Shown: positions 34,217-42,537, numbered from the stretch's first letter. The stretch is 64,000 nt of DNA from Tatumella citrea (GCF_002163585.1 NZ_CP015579.1:4216001-4280000), one strand, 5' to 3'. Numbers and translations: made by a program. Notes: a model not told the origin generated them from the sequence alone.

Positions 34217-34741
34217 TCAGTTATAATTCAAAGTAAACACCGAACTGGCGTTCGCCTGACCAGCACTAACCTGACTTGCTGTGCTGATATAGCGGGCATA
34301 AAAATTAAATCGGGCATTACCGTCTGGATCAGCCGTGACTGGTTTGGATGCATCAGATAGCCCCAGCCGACTCATATCACTATTCAGCAACTCAATGGCA
34401 ACGTTTTTAGCAGTATCTGTACCGCTATCAATCGCTAATAAATCACTACTCCCATCCGCTATGGCGCCGGTAAAGATAATACTGATGGCGACCGCCGGAC
34501 AGCCTTCCAGCTGTATTGAAAACGGCTTTTCTGTGGTTACCTTACCTGCGGCCCCATTCAGAGTTGGTGACGGCCAGCTGCCGAGATCTACCGAAAAATT
34601 ATCACTGCCGGCAGAGGCCGCACAGGTCTGTTCTGTCACATTCCCCCTCAGGACAATATCAGCACTGGCTGTATTGCCCGTCAGCGGAATTAACCCAATC
34701 ACAGTACAGAACAGCCACTTCAATACATAGTGTATCCTCAT
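34217..34741 (-). CDS. Minor fimbrial subunit (type 1 pilin fold)
   Basis: Likely minor or tip-adaptor pilin of the chaperone-usher system. 174 residues with an N-terminal signal (cleavage after TASA near residue 27). The mature part has the donor-strand segment DIVLRGNVTEQTCAAS, one disulfide pair (Cys41 and the Cys of LEGCPA), and ends in FTLNYN, the beta-strand with penultimate Tyr recognised by the chaperone. It starts 11 bp after the adhesin gene and is last in the operon. Exact placement in the fibre is not known. Confidence 0.85.
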   Translation of the reverse strand: MRIHYVLKWLFCTVIGLIPLTGNTASADIVLRGNVTEQTCAASAGSDNFSVDLGSWPSPTLNGAAGKVTTEKPFSIQLEGCPAVAISIIFTGAIADGSSDLLAIDSGTDTAKNVAIELLNSDMSRLGLSDASKPVTADPDGNARFNFYARYISTASQVSAGQANASSVFTLNYN

Positions 34742-34752
34742 CGTTGACGTCC

Positions 34753-35643
34753 TTAGTCCCAGGAGATATCCAGTAAGGCATGGCTGGTAAAAGTTCCGGC
34801 GACCGGTTTCTTCCCGGTCACACTCACCGGGACGGCTTTAATGGTGACAGTCGCTTTGCCTGCACTGTCCAGGGTCAACGGATAGCTCGATGTGGAGGAA
34901 TTTGGGGTCAGAGGACTGACTGTAGGATCATTTTCTCCGGCACTCATCAAAAAACCGACGTCTTTGTTCGAAGAAACCAGCATGTTCCCCGAAACATTAT
35001 CCGTAGTCATCCGCAAATATGCCAGTGATGCCTGAGGGGAACTGCAGGAAACATTCAGTGTACGCTGCTGTACTTCGGTTCCGGAAGGTTTTCCGCCTGC
35101 ACCGGCATTTAAAAATGCCGCTGAAGAAATATCACCAAAATCCATCATGCTATTATCCATGCTCAGGTCACAATTGGTCGGCACGGGAATAGGCGGAATA
35201 TAACCACCACCGCAAACGCCGGAAGGAATAATACTATACCCCTCTGATGAAGATGTTTTGTTATAGGAGTACAGACAGGCTTTAACCGTCGAACCCGGAG
35301 TATTTAACCCAGAGGTTCCACTCACAGTTTTTCCTGCCAGGCTATTAATGACTGAAACCGCAGTATCAGAAGTAAAACTGGCCGGAGTCCCCTGGCTTTG
35401 AATAAACCAGTAGTTGTTGCTGCTACCACTGACAGGTCTGACCTGAACTCCGATAGCAATACCACATTTTGACCCATCCCAGCAAAAAGGTCCGGGAAGA
35501 ATCACCGATGCAGATGCAGTATCAATAACCATTCCATTAGGTCCAAAATACCAGGAAAAGGCATCCAGATTTATGGCACTCACCGCACTCCCCACCCATA
35601 AAGAGGACAATATAATCATGAAACACTTTAATTTAACCATCAC
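34753..35643 (-). CDS. Two-domain fimbrial protein, probable tip adhesin
   Basis: 296 residues with a signal peptide (cleavage after AVSA near residue 23). An N-terminal domain of about 120 residues with four Cys (54, 60, 123, 144) shows no pilin pattern, then a Gly/Pro linker CGGGYIPPIPVPTN (144-157), then a pilin-like domain from Cys158 (MDFGDISSAAF) to the end HALLDISWD. A receptor-binding head plus pilin domain is the architecture of tip adhesins such as FimH, PapG and MrpH. The head is not assigned to a lectin family, so the ligand is unknown. Unusually it is not the last gene of the operon. Confidence 0.78.
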   Translation of the reverse strand: MMVKLKCFMIILSSLWVGSAVSAINLDAFSWYFGPNGMVIDTASASVILPGPFCWDGSKCGIAIGVQVRPVSGSSNNYWFIQSQGTPASFTSDTAVSVINSLAGKTVSGTSGLNTPGSTVKACLYSYNKTSSSEGYSIIPSGVCGGGYIPPIPVPTNCDLSMDNSMMDFGDISSAAFLNAGAGGKPSGTEVQQRTLNVSCSSPQASLAYLRMTTDNVSGNMLVSSNKDVGFLMSAGENDPTVSPLTPNSSTSSYPLTLDSAGKATVTIKAVPVSVTGKKPVAGTFTSHALLDISWD

Positions 35644-35654
35644 AACACCTCAGC

Positions 35655-38267
35655 TTATTTATCGCAGGTGAAATTACGACGAATGATACTTTGTTTTATT
35701 TCATCCGCAGAAAGAGCATAACTTACAGAGCAGCTTTCATTATTCCCGCTTCCCCATTTAACTTTCAGCGTTCCCTGCTCACTCAGTCCATTAAGATAAA
35801 CCTGGCCATTATCACTGATAATACCGGAAGCTCTGCCGTCTGCTTCTGAGACCATAGAACCAAAGGGGATTGGTGACCCATTGTCTTTCTTAATATTGAA
35901 TAATGCCCTGTAACCTCGCAGAGCATGGAAATCGGCCCGGACCACTGCACCTTTAGTTGGAACAACATTACGCACGTTATCCTGAATATCGGTATGATCA
36001 TCCAGAGAGTTTAAGTCAAGTGCCACCCGATTATTACGATATGCTGTGGCATAAGGTTGATAAGTATATCCGCGCCAGTCAGTTTTCACTCCGGTCTGAT
36101 TTTGAATTTTTGCCCCGTCAGCACCAGCCGCTTTTATCAGTACATTCGTCGTACCCAGTGGCTGCCCAAAGGTAATTCCATTACCGTGAACAATTATCCC
36201 ACCAGATAAACCATAATTCAGACTGTGATAGGTCTGGCTATAATTATAACCCAGGCTCGAGGAACCGTAAGTACCACGATAATTCGTGTTTATCGCACCT
36301 GTTTCACCACTTTGTCCACTGTGTCCCTGACTAATGCTATAACTCAGATTACGATCAGCTAACGCTGTACCACCCAGACCTGCATTCCATTGGGTACCCC
36401 CACTGGTACTGTGGTTGGCACTGAAAGTAGCGAACATACTATCTATAGCCCGCGCCTTGTAAGAATAGCCACCACTAAATAACGATAATGGAACCGACAC
36501 GTTGAATGACAACATCCGTTCACTGGTATTCATATCACGTACCTGGTTGTAAGACCAGGCAACGGTATATGAAATACCTTTCCAGCCAGAAGTATATCCC
36601 GCCTGATAATATCGATCTTTAGAACTCGTATTCCAGTAGGTTTGCTCTGAGCCGGTAATATATACCGACCCATAATCGCCCAGCCGCTGGTTTATATTAA
36701 CCTGCAAATTCCCTTTACGGGTATTTCGTAAATTATAATAACCGGAAGGTGTGTTTTTTATACCGTCAGGACCATTATCCAGAGATGAATAGTCATAACC
36801 CGACATATTTTTATAGGTCGAGTCACTGAGTGTATAAAATCCACGGGTAGAATAACGATAACCCAGCAATCTGACGGTTGTTCCTAAGGTTTCCATCGAT
36901 TTTGCGTACAAAAATCTTAACGATTGCCCGGTTCTATGGCTTCCATCACTCAGAGTGGTACCTGACTGAGTAAAATCAAACGATGTAGCCCCCCACTCAC
37001 CGATATTCACCCCTAAACCCAGGGCAAAAGAATTATAGTGGTTGCTCATCTGGCTTCCGCCATACAGCGTATATCCGTGAGACAGGCCGTATAACAACGT
37101 AGCCTGGCTATAAAACGGGTTATCCTGCTCGCTGATACCACTACGAAAACGCCCGACCACTACATCATACTTAACCCGGTTTTCTCGCTGTAATACCGGT
37201 ACCGTAGAATATGGCTGTACATATTTCTGTACCGTACCGTCTTTTTCTTCAACAGTGACTTCCAGATTTCCACTGGTCATTTGCGGGTTAATATCTTTCA
37301 GCTCAAACGGACCCGGTGGGACGTAGGTCTGATAAACCGTATAACCATTCTGCCTGACGACAACTTTGGCATTGGTTTTTGCGACACCACGAACCGTAGG
37401 CGCATACCCCTGCATAGAATCCGGGTACATGCTGTCTGAAGAATAGAACCGGATACCACGAAATGAATTGCTGTCGAAAACATCATTTCCGGAATCACTG
37501 TCACCCGCCACAAACTGACCTTTCAACGGTATAATATCCCGCTCAATGTAAGTATTAATGTTATTCCACTGCGAATAACTCCCTTCAGAAGATGAATAAC
37601 GACTCCATGAACTATTGTTTCTGACACGCCATACACCTAAATTCATGCCACTCATCAGGCTCAGGAAGTAAGAATCACCATAAGAGCTTCTGTCACCGTT
37701 AAAGTTATAGTTAAACAGTAACGCATTAATGCCTTCATCCCATTGTTCCGGTGGAATGTATCCTCTTTCCGTACCTTTAAGAAATGCCTGCGGGATATTG
37801 ACGTTTAGTCTCAATTTTTTAACATCAAACTCTGTAGACGACGAAGGCACCACATTGGTGATAAACAGGCATTTTTCACCTGCAGTTTCTTTTTTGAGTG
37901 TGTCATCATTCACCATCACCCCAAACCGGGTGAGCCATGAGTTATCCAGGCAGGGTAACAGGCCTTTTTGCCCTTTATTTTTCTCTGCCGATGACTTGTT
38001 CGGATAAACAAAATTGATATCACGCGTCATGACAAAATTATCATTCAGGTAAATATCAACGGTATAGGTTCCCGGAGGTACTGATGAACCTGAGTCGATA
38101 AACCGGGTAATATCAGCTACTTCTCCCGGATCATCACTCAAAAACTGAGTATTAAAATAAGATTCCGCATGACTTAAAATAGGTGTAGCCAGCAGCATGG
38201 CTGTAATGATATTGAGTCCGGACGTCACTGTCCGAATTGCATTATATTTTAATATTTTCATCATCAA
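35655..38267 (-). CDS. Fimbrial outer-membrane usher (FimD/PapC family)
   Basis: Outer-membrane pore that takes chaperone-subunit complexes and assembles the fibre. 870 residues, normal for the family. Signal peptide, then the usher N-domain from YFNTQFLSDDPGEVADITRF; the beta-barrel region contains the plug domain with GYAPTVRGVAKTNAKV; the C-terminal domains include the DHTDIQDN and PTKGAVVRADF segments and end with a Cys pair (ESCSVSY ... RRNFTCDK). Several in-frame Met codons exist at the start (38267/38264/38261). It begins 25 bp after the chaperone gene. Confidence 0.95.
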   Translation of the reverse strand: MMMKILKYNAIRTVTSGLNIITAMLLATPILSHAESYFNTQFLSDDPGEVADITRFIDSGSSVPPGTYTVDIYLNDNFVMTRDINFVYPNKSSAEKNKGQKGLLPCLDNSWLTRFGVMVNDDTLKKETAGEKCLFITNVVPSSSTEFDVKKLRLNVNIPQAFLKGTERGYIPPEQWDEGINALLFNYNFNGDRSSYGDSYFLSLMSGMNLGVWRVRNNSSWSRYSSSEGSYSQWNNINTYIERDIIPLKGQFVAGDSDSGNDVFDSNSFRGIRFYSSDSMYPDSMQGYAPTVRGVAKTNAKVVVRQNGYTVYQTYVPPGPFELKDINPQMTSGNLEVTVEEKDGTVQKYVQPYSTVPVLQRENRVKYDVVVGRFRSGISEQDNPFYSQATLLYGLSHGYTLYGGSQMSNHYNSFALGLGVNIGEWGATSFDFTQSGTTLSDGSHRTGQSLRFLYAKSMETLGTTVRLLGYRYSTRGFYTLSDSTYKNMSGYDYSSLDNGPDGIKNTPSGYYNLRNTRKGNLQVNINQRLGDYGSVYITGSEQTYWNTSSKDRYYQAGYTSGWKGISYTVAWSYNQVRDMNTSERMLSFNVSVPLSLFSGGYSYKARAIDSMFATFSANHSTSGGTQWNAGLGGTALADRNLSYSISQGHSGQSGETGAINTNYRGTYGSSSLGYNYSQTYHSLNYGLSGGIIVHGNGITFGQPLGTTNVLIKAAGADGAKIQNQTGVKTDWRGYTYQPYATAYRNNRVALDLNSLDDHTDIQDNVRNVVPTKGAVVRADFHALRGYRALFNIKKDNGSPIPFGSMVSEADGRASGIISDNGQVYLNGLSEQGTLKVKWGSGNNESCSVSYALSADEIKQSIIRRNFTCDK

Positions 38268-38292
38268 TGCTCTGGCAATCTCTTATCCGGAA

Positions 38293-39018
38293 TTATTTTT
38301 CAGGTGTCGCAGTCATCTGCGCAGAGACAGCACCAAAATCACTGATGGCGCTAAACTTCACCGCTCCGGATGTACCGGCAGGTATTGTTGCTGTTGTGTT
38401 ACTCATTGGTGAGGCCATAATGGCATCAATACTTTTCCCGCCAACGGTAATATTGACCATATTGACAAAATATGGGGTCGGGTTTTTTATGGTTATTTTG
38501 TTGCCCTGTACAGAGTATGTCAGCTTGCCCGGAGCTTGTGAGGAAGCCATCGTCAGTTTTGTCGGACGGACGAAGATTTTAATTCTGGTCAGGATAGCTA
38601 ACTGAAGCACGTTTTTACCGTCAACGCTTTCTTTGCTGACTTCAGGAATAGCTTTGACGTTCAGCCAGTAAACAGATTCTCTGTCTTTAGGCAGACTGTC
38701 ATTGACTTTTATGATCCGGATAGTGTTCTCACTATTTTTATCAATTACAAATAAAGGCGGAGTAATAATAAAATCTGACGTTTTCTTCTCATTTTTATCT
38801 TCTACCCAGGACTGAACCAGGTAACGGCTTTTCTGATCGGTATTGACTATAGCCAGTGATGTCTGCTTGTCTGATTGATCATAAATTACCCGCGTTGCGC
38901 CTAACGAAACACCGCCAGCAGCAAATACGGCCGATGGCAGCAATGCAGTCAGCATCAGCCCGCCAATAACTCCCTTTAAAACTCTCCTTAAACTATGTTT
39001 GTTGATATTAATAGGCAT
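38293..39018 (-). CDS. Periplasmic fimbrial chaperone (PapD/FimC family)
   Basis: Folds pilins by donor-strand complementation and hands them to the usher. 241 residues with a signal peptide (cleavage after VFAAGG region, near residue 33). The mature start GVSLGATRVIYDQSDKQTSL includes the conserved Arg of the subunit-anchoring cleft; QSWVEDKNEK and the G1-strand segment LQLAILTRIKIFVRP are hallmark features. It lies between the major pilin and usher genes and follows a hairpin in the pilin-chaperone spacer. Confidence 0.95.
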   Translation of the reverse strand: MPININKHSLRRVLKGVIGGLMLTALLPSAVFAAGGVSLGATRVIYDQSDKQTSLAIVNTDQKSRYLVQSWVEDKNEKKTSDFIITPPLFVIDKNSENTIRIIKVNDSLPKDRESVYWLNVKAIPEVSKESVDGKNVLQLAILTRIKIFVRPTKLTMASSQAPGKLTYSVQGNKITIKNPTPYFVNMVNITVGGKSIDAIMASPMSNTTATIPAGTSGAVKFSAISDFGAVSAQMTATPEK

Positions 39019-39124
39019 TACTTATTTCCTCTGTGGGAACGTCAGACACACCAGGCTGCCGGCAAATACCGGGATCTCTGATATTCATCTGTGTGTTTTA
39101 GATAGGTGACCGAAAGTAAAATTA

Positions 39125-39159
39125 TCCGGGCAATAAGATTTCACTATCAATTGCCCGGA
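39125..39159 (-). terminator. Attenuating hairpin between pilin and chaperone genes
   Basis: TCCGGGCAAT (39125-39134) pairs perfectly with ATTGCCCGGA (39150-39159) around a 15-nt loop, followed on the minus strand by TAATTTTACTTT. A partial terminator after the major pilin gene is common in fimbrial operons and favours pilin over chaperone and usher. Confidence 0.65.
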
Positions 39160-39230
39160 CAATACGCTACTAGCTTTCTGACATCAGGTCGTTATTCCAT
39201 TCGTTCCCTGACACGGAGAACCTGTCAGAA

Positions 39231-39818
39231 TTAGTTGTACTGCATAGTAAATACTGCATCCGCGTTTGCCTGACCCGGGGTCGGTGTAGCAGAAGTTGCT
39301 TTATAACGAGCAGCAAAGTTCAGAGTGTTAGTACCATCAATTAAGCTGTGGCCTTTACTGAAAGTAGACCCATCCGGGGTCATAACAGATGAATCTTCAT
39401 CCAGGATTTCGATACCGACACCTGTTGCAGTGGTATCGTTGTCGCCGGAGTTAACTGACAGTAAAGTGGCATCGCTGTCAGTCGTCTGTCCTGAGAATGC
39501 AACACGAGCAGTCGTTGCCACAGTAGTATCACAATCATTCAGTACAATTTTGAACGGAATAGTTGCGCTGGTATCACCGATGCTCTGGAAAGATGCTGTA
39601 CGGTATTGTCCCAGGTTAACTGTCTGATCAGCCGATTCGGTGCTGACCGCACAGGCAGCATTCACCAGACTTCCGTTGAAATGCACAACGCCGCCCTGCA
39701 CTGTTGTTACGGTATTTCCCGGAGGTGTCGGATCATCTTCACCTTCAGCCTGTACACCTGCAGCAGCCAGTAAAGAAGCTGAAGTCAGCATGGCTAAAAT
39801 AATTTTATTCAGTTTCAT
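39231..39818 (-). CDS. Major fimbrial subunit (type 1 pilin, FimA-like)
   Basis: Probable shaft subunit: first gene, followed by a hairpin. 195 residues with a signal peptide of about 24 residues ending GVQA. After a short acidic-Pro stretch ([11 protein letters not shown]) come the donor strand [20 protein letters not shown], a Cys pair near residues 56 and 94, the [10 protein letters not shown] motif and the C-terminal beta-zipper strand AVFTMQYN. The 212-bp gap to the chaperone gene contains the hairpin. It is divergent from the regulator gene at 40237. Confidence 0.92.
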   Translation of the reverse strand: MKLNKIILAMLTSASLLAAAGVQAEGEDDPTPPGNTVTTVQGGVVHFNGSLVNAACAVSTESADQTVNLGQYRTASFQSIGDTSATIPFKIVLNDCDTTVATTARVAFSGQTTDSDATLLSVNSGDNDTTATGVGIEILDEDSSVMTPDGSTFSKGHSLIDGTNTLNFAARYKATSATPTPGQANADAVFTMQYN

Positions 39819-40236
39819 TATATAAGTTCCTGGTGTTCATTAAATAAATTAAGAATTAGTATTCATGGGTAATCTTGTGTCGGAAGGCTGCTTTATAATA
39901 ATAAAATCAATATTCCTGACAGTTACCTGCTCTCAGACATCACGCCCCATCCCTTGAAGCTTCTAAACATTCATAAATATTGAATACTTAGATGATGAAA
40001 CATTAATCCAATAACTAATATAACTTTCACTTAGTAGTTATGTTCATCTTAGGATGTCGGGGATAATAATAAGTTAGGAATTTTTCATGATATAATCAAA
40101 TCTTATTATTATTTGATTAAATTAATAAAGAACAAACAAAACAGTATGTTACGTGATTACTTGAGATGTGAAATTACATCAATTGATGAAAAGGCCACTT
40201 TAAGTTAGACTTAATTACAGATAACACAATCCTGCA
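39819..40236. promoter_or_regulatory. A+T-rich divergent control region, fimbrial operon / regulator
   Basis: 418 bp, strongly A+T-rich, with no credible gene. It separates the major pilin gene (leftwards) from the CadC-like regulator gene (rightwards) and must hold both promoters. It contains a perfect 9-bp inverted repeat at 40093-40119 and a smaller one, ATAACT ... AGTTAT, near 40020-40041. Both are candidate regulator sites. I could not pick promoters with confidence in such A+T-rich sequence. Confidence 0.6.
40093..40119. repeat. 9-bp inverted repeat, candidate operator
   Basis: TAATCAAAT at 40093-40101 is the exact reverse complement of ATTTGATTA at 40111-40119, with 9 bp between. The half-site centres are 18 bp apart, just under two helical turns, which suits a dimeric winged-helix protein. 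Located about 120 bp before the regulator start. Confidence 0.5.
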
Positions 40237-41178
40237 ATGGCATCACACATGAAAAAACATGCTCGTTATTATTGCATTGCCAGTAAAATGATATACGACA
40301 TCAACCTTCAGACACTCAGCGATCTGAATATGACGATTAGCACACGTTTATTGACGTCAGCTGCTGCATGTTTCATCTGTTTACTGGAAGAGAAAGGAAA
40401 AATTGTCAGCCGAAAAGTGCTCATGCATGCAGGCTGGGAACAGCATGGCTTTATCGTTACAACCAATACACTTAACCAAAATATCTTGCTAATAAGAAAA
40501 GCTATCGCCCGGATTACAGACGAACCTATCCTTAAAACCGTCTTCCGGCAGGGAATTACCATTCCTGAAGAATTTGACGTAATTGCATTTGAAAGCAAAG
40601 ACTCACTGGATAATTATATTAATAATAGTTATCAGACAGAAAATGAAACTCCGGCATTGGACAATGCTCACTTTGATGGCGAAATCGTCAGTGAAGAACT
40701 GTCAGATCCAGTGACGGTCAAAGAAGACAAATCATTAGAAACGCCAACATACAACTATATTATCGATAATAAACCAACAATCATTACCTATAATCAGAAA
40801 CCTTCTAAAAATAAATTACCCCGACATTTATTGATTAATATCATTGTTGTGCCATCAATATTAATAATAGTTTTCTTTATTTCTATGTTTAAAATGGTGG
40901 ATTACTATAGAAATACTAATGCCGGAGACTATCTTCCCCTTGCTGGTTATCAACATACAACTACTGTTGACGGATTTTCTGTTTATCTTGATGAAGAAAA
41001 ATGCCCCTCCGACTATGCATTACCCTTCCTGGAGCAACACCTCCAGGACTTTCAGAATACCCCGGCTAAAAATCTCTATGTGAGTTGCGAAAAGAATATC
41101 AACCGGATATCGGTTTTCCTCTGCAATAAGGATGTTAAAGATCCCACTGCAGAGTGTTCATCTTTTTACTATTTATAA
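40237..41178 (+). CDS. CadC/MarT-like membrane-anchored winged-helix regulator
   Basis: 313 residues. Residues about 20-110 form an OmpR/CadC-type winged-helix DNA-binding domain (GKIVSRKVLMHAGWEQHG, then NTLNQNILLIRKAI and the wing TVFRQGITIP). A charged, low-complexity linker follows (115-195), then a single membrane segment at about 198-219, then a short periplasmic domain with four Cys (256, 284, 296, 307). This ToxR-like layout reads an envelope signal directly into transcription. An in-frame ATG at 40249 is also possible. The codons are far more A+T-rich than the flanking core genes, suggesting transfer. Function inferred: control of the divergent fimbrial operon. Confidence 0.82.
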   Translation: MASHMKKHARYYCIASKMIYDINLQTLSDLNMTISTRLLTSAAACFICLLEEKGKIVSRKVLMHAGWEQHGFIVTTNTLNQNILLIRKAIARITDEPILKTVFRQGITIPEEFDVIAFESKDSLDNYINNSYQTENETPALDNAHFDGEIVSEELSDPVTVKEDKSLETPTYNYIIDNKPTIITYNQKPSKNKLPRHLLINIIVVPSILIIVFFISMFKMVDYYRNTNAGDYLPLAGYQHTTTVDGFSVYLDEEKCPSDYALPFLEQHLQDFQNTPAKNLYVSCEKNINRISVFLCNKDVKDPTAECSSFYYL

Positions 41179-41187
41179 GAAGGCTTC

Positions 41188-41661
41188 ATGAATACTAAAA
41201 TGTTGTCGATAGGGATAGCGATACTACTGATCACACTTTGCGGTACGTTTTATATCGTCAATAAAAACAGTTCAGACGATAGTTCCATCAACTGTACAGG
41301 GCAAATTACTGTCACCAGGAACACCGGGAAGCTCACTATGAATGTTCTTTTCTTTATTGACGATAATGTCAGCACGATTTATCTGCGGGGAGTACTAAAG
41401 AGTAACGGTAAGACATATATCCTGAACCGTAGCATTTATGCCAATGTCACCACTAAGAACAACCATTACCGGTTTATCACCCAAAAAATATCTAACGCTC
41501 AGGAATTACCCTCCAGCGGGCAGGAGTTTTCCGGTATCTTGCCAAAATACCTGCAGTCGGTGAACTCTCCGCAGGACTTTTTCATCTATAAAATCAATCC
41601 GTCCAGATACATATTCACTAACGGCTATATACCATCGCTCTATTGCAAAAAAATCACCTGA
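41188..41661 (+). CDS. FidL-like membrane/periplasmic protein
   Basis: 157 residues. An uncleaved-looking N-terminal hydrophobic segment (residues 5-24) is followed by a ~130-residue, beta-rich, presumably periplasmic domain with two Cys (36 and 153) that could form a disulfide. Size, architecture and position directly after a CadC-like regulator (9-bp gap) match FidL, the partner of MarT on Salmonella SPI-3. By analogy with ToxR/ToxS it may act as a periplasmic partner of the regulator. No enzyme motif; assignment is by resemblance and context. Confidence 0.7.
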   Translation: MNTKMLSIGIAILLITLCGTFYIVNKNSSDDSSINCTGQITVTRNTGKLTMNVLFFIDDNVSTIYLRGVLKSNGKTYILNRSIYANVTTKNNHYRFITQKISNAQELPSSGQEFSGILPKYLQSVNSPQDFFIYKINPSRYIFTNGYIPSLYCKKIT

Positions 41662-41757
41662 AGTCATGGCGAGCAATGTACTGAGCAGGAAGCAGGAAGC
41701 AGGAAGCAGGAAGCAGGAAGCAGGAAGCAGGAAGCAGGATAGTCAGATGCCATGACT
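41662..41757. repeat. Heptanucleotide tandem repeat enclosed by a 9-bp inverted repeat
   Basis: Seven perfect copies of GCAGGAA run from 41685 to 41733, followed by one imperfect copy GCAGGAT (41734-41740). The tract is enclosed by AGTCATGGC (41662-41670) and its exact reverse complement GCCATGACT (41749-41757). It lies between the 3' ends of the FidL-like gene and the cpxP/CpxQ transcript. A minus-strand open frame across it is only a product of the repeat. A 7-bp unit is not a multiple of three, the kind of tract that changes length by slippage. Confidence 0.9.
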
Positions 41758-41867
41758 ATGCAACAGAAAAATCTGCGTTCTTCAGGTAGATTCACACCCT
41801 CTCTGCTATTTTTTGCAGAGAAGCACACTGAAAAAAGTGAAAATTTATCAGTTACCAAATTTAGGGC

Positions 41868-41893
41868 AAAAAAAACCCCTCATCGCTGAGGGG
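41868..41893 (-). terminator. cpxP/CpxQ intrinsic terminator
   Basis: CCCCTCA (41876-41882) pairs perfectly with TGAGGGG (41887-41893) around TCGC. On the minus strand it is followed by eight Ts (41875-41868), which also form the 3' end of CpxQ and its likely Hfq-binding tail. Confidence 0.92.
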
Positions 41894-41925
41894 GAAGACA
41901 GGGATGGTGTCTATGGCAAGGAAAA
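41868..41925 (-). ncRNA. cpxQ: CpxQ small RNA from the cpxP 3' UTR
   Basis: Hfq-dependent sRNA that in E. coli and Salmonella is cut from cpxP mRNA by RNase E and represses membrane-protein mRNAs during Cpx stress. On the minus strand, from 41925, the sequence begins TTTTCCTTGCCATAGACACC and continues through the conserved CCATCCCTGTCTTCC region to the terminator, 58 nt in all, the length I recall for E. coli. The 5' seed region appears unchanged; only the terminator stem differs. 5' end set by analogy with the known processing site. Confidence 0.9.
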
Positions 41926-41975
41926 AGGGATACTACATACTGTTGGTACTGTCTTACGGTAATCAGCATCGCTGC

Positions 41976-42440
41976 TTACGGTAACCTGCTGACGCTACGT
42001 ATATTTTCCATACGTAACTCAAAATTTTTCTGTAAAACAGCTTGTTGGTCTGCTGTTAACAGGTTGTACATCTGATGACGAACCTTCGCCATTTCAACTT
42101 GCTCGCTGGCATGAATCTCAGCCATTTTTTCAGCCTGGGCCCGAACAGCAGACTCGTTAAAATCTTTTGCTGTTTCAAGGTCATGCATTTTTTCGATATC
42201 CGAAAAAGTCATGCCGGACCTGATGTGGCGCGCCTGATACATTAAATCCCGCATTTGCTGGCGCTGCTGTTCAGATAATTCAATGCCATCAAACATATGA
42301 TTTTGTGAATTCTGCGCCATACTATCTGCTGCTACCGGGATTTCCTGTTCCATCTTATCTTTCATCATCCCGTCACATTTTGCAGAAACCTGACCTGCAA
42401 AGGCCAGCGACGAAAGAGCGATGACGATAATTTGGCGCAT
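41976..42440 (-). CDS. cpxP: Periplasmic Cpx adaptor/inhibitor CpxP
   Basis: Stress-induced periplasmic protein that binds CpxA to damp signalling and escorts misfolded pilins to DegP. 154 residues (E. coli 166), the C-terminal tail being shorter. Signal peptide ends near residue 20 (QVSA). HMFDGIELSEQQRQQMRDLM carries the first LTxxQ-type motif and LLTADQQAVLQ the second. Divergent from cpxR across a CpxR box. Its neighbour in E. coli is fieF; here the fimbrial island separates them, notable because misfolded pilins are classic Cpx inducers. Confidence 0.96.
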   Translation of the reverse strand: MRQIIVIALSSLAFAGQVSAKCDGMMKDKMEQEIPVAADSMAQNSQNHMFDGIELSEQQRQQMRDLMYQARHIRSGMTFSDIEKMHDLETAKDFNESAVRAQAEKMAEIHASEQVEMAKVRHQMYNLLTADQQAVLQKNFELRMENIRSVSRLP

Positions 42441-42522
42441 CCTTGACTCCGGGATTGTTAAACGTTTCTCGACTCAACGAGAACCAGTGTAATCCAGTGG
42501 CTGCAAACATCCGTCAGGGGGT

Positions 42523-42537
42523 GTAAAACTACGTAAA
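42523..42537. promoter_or_regulatory. CpxR binding box between cpxP and cpxR
   Basis: GTAAA-ACTAC-GTAAA is an exact match to the CpxR consensus GTAAA-5-GTAAA. It is about 85 bp before cpxP and 54 bp before cpxR, so one box could activate both divergent transcripts. Confidence 0.92.

Noticed and set aside
41664..41858. Minus-strand open frame of 64 codons across the heptanucleotide tract
   Set aside because: Its repetitive Cys/Leu/Pro protein is simply the translation of the repeat, there is no ribosome site, and it runs into the CpxQ terminator region.
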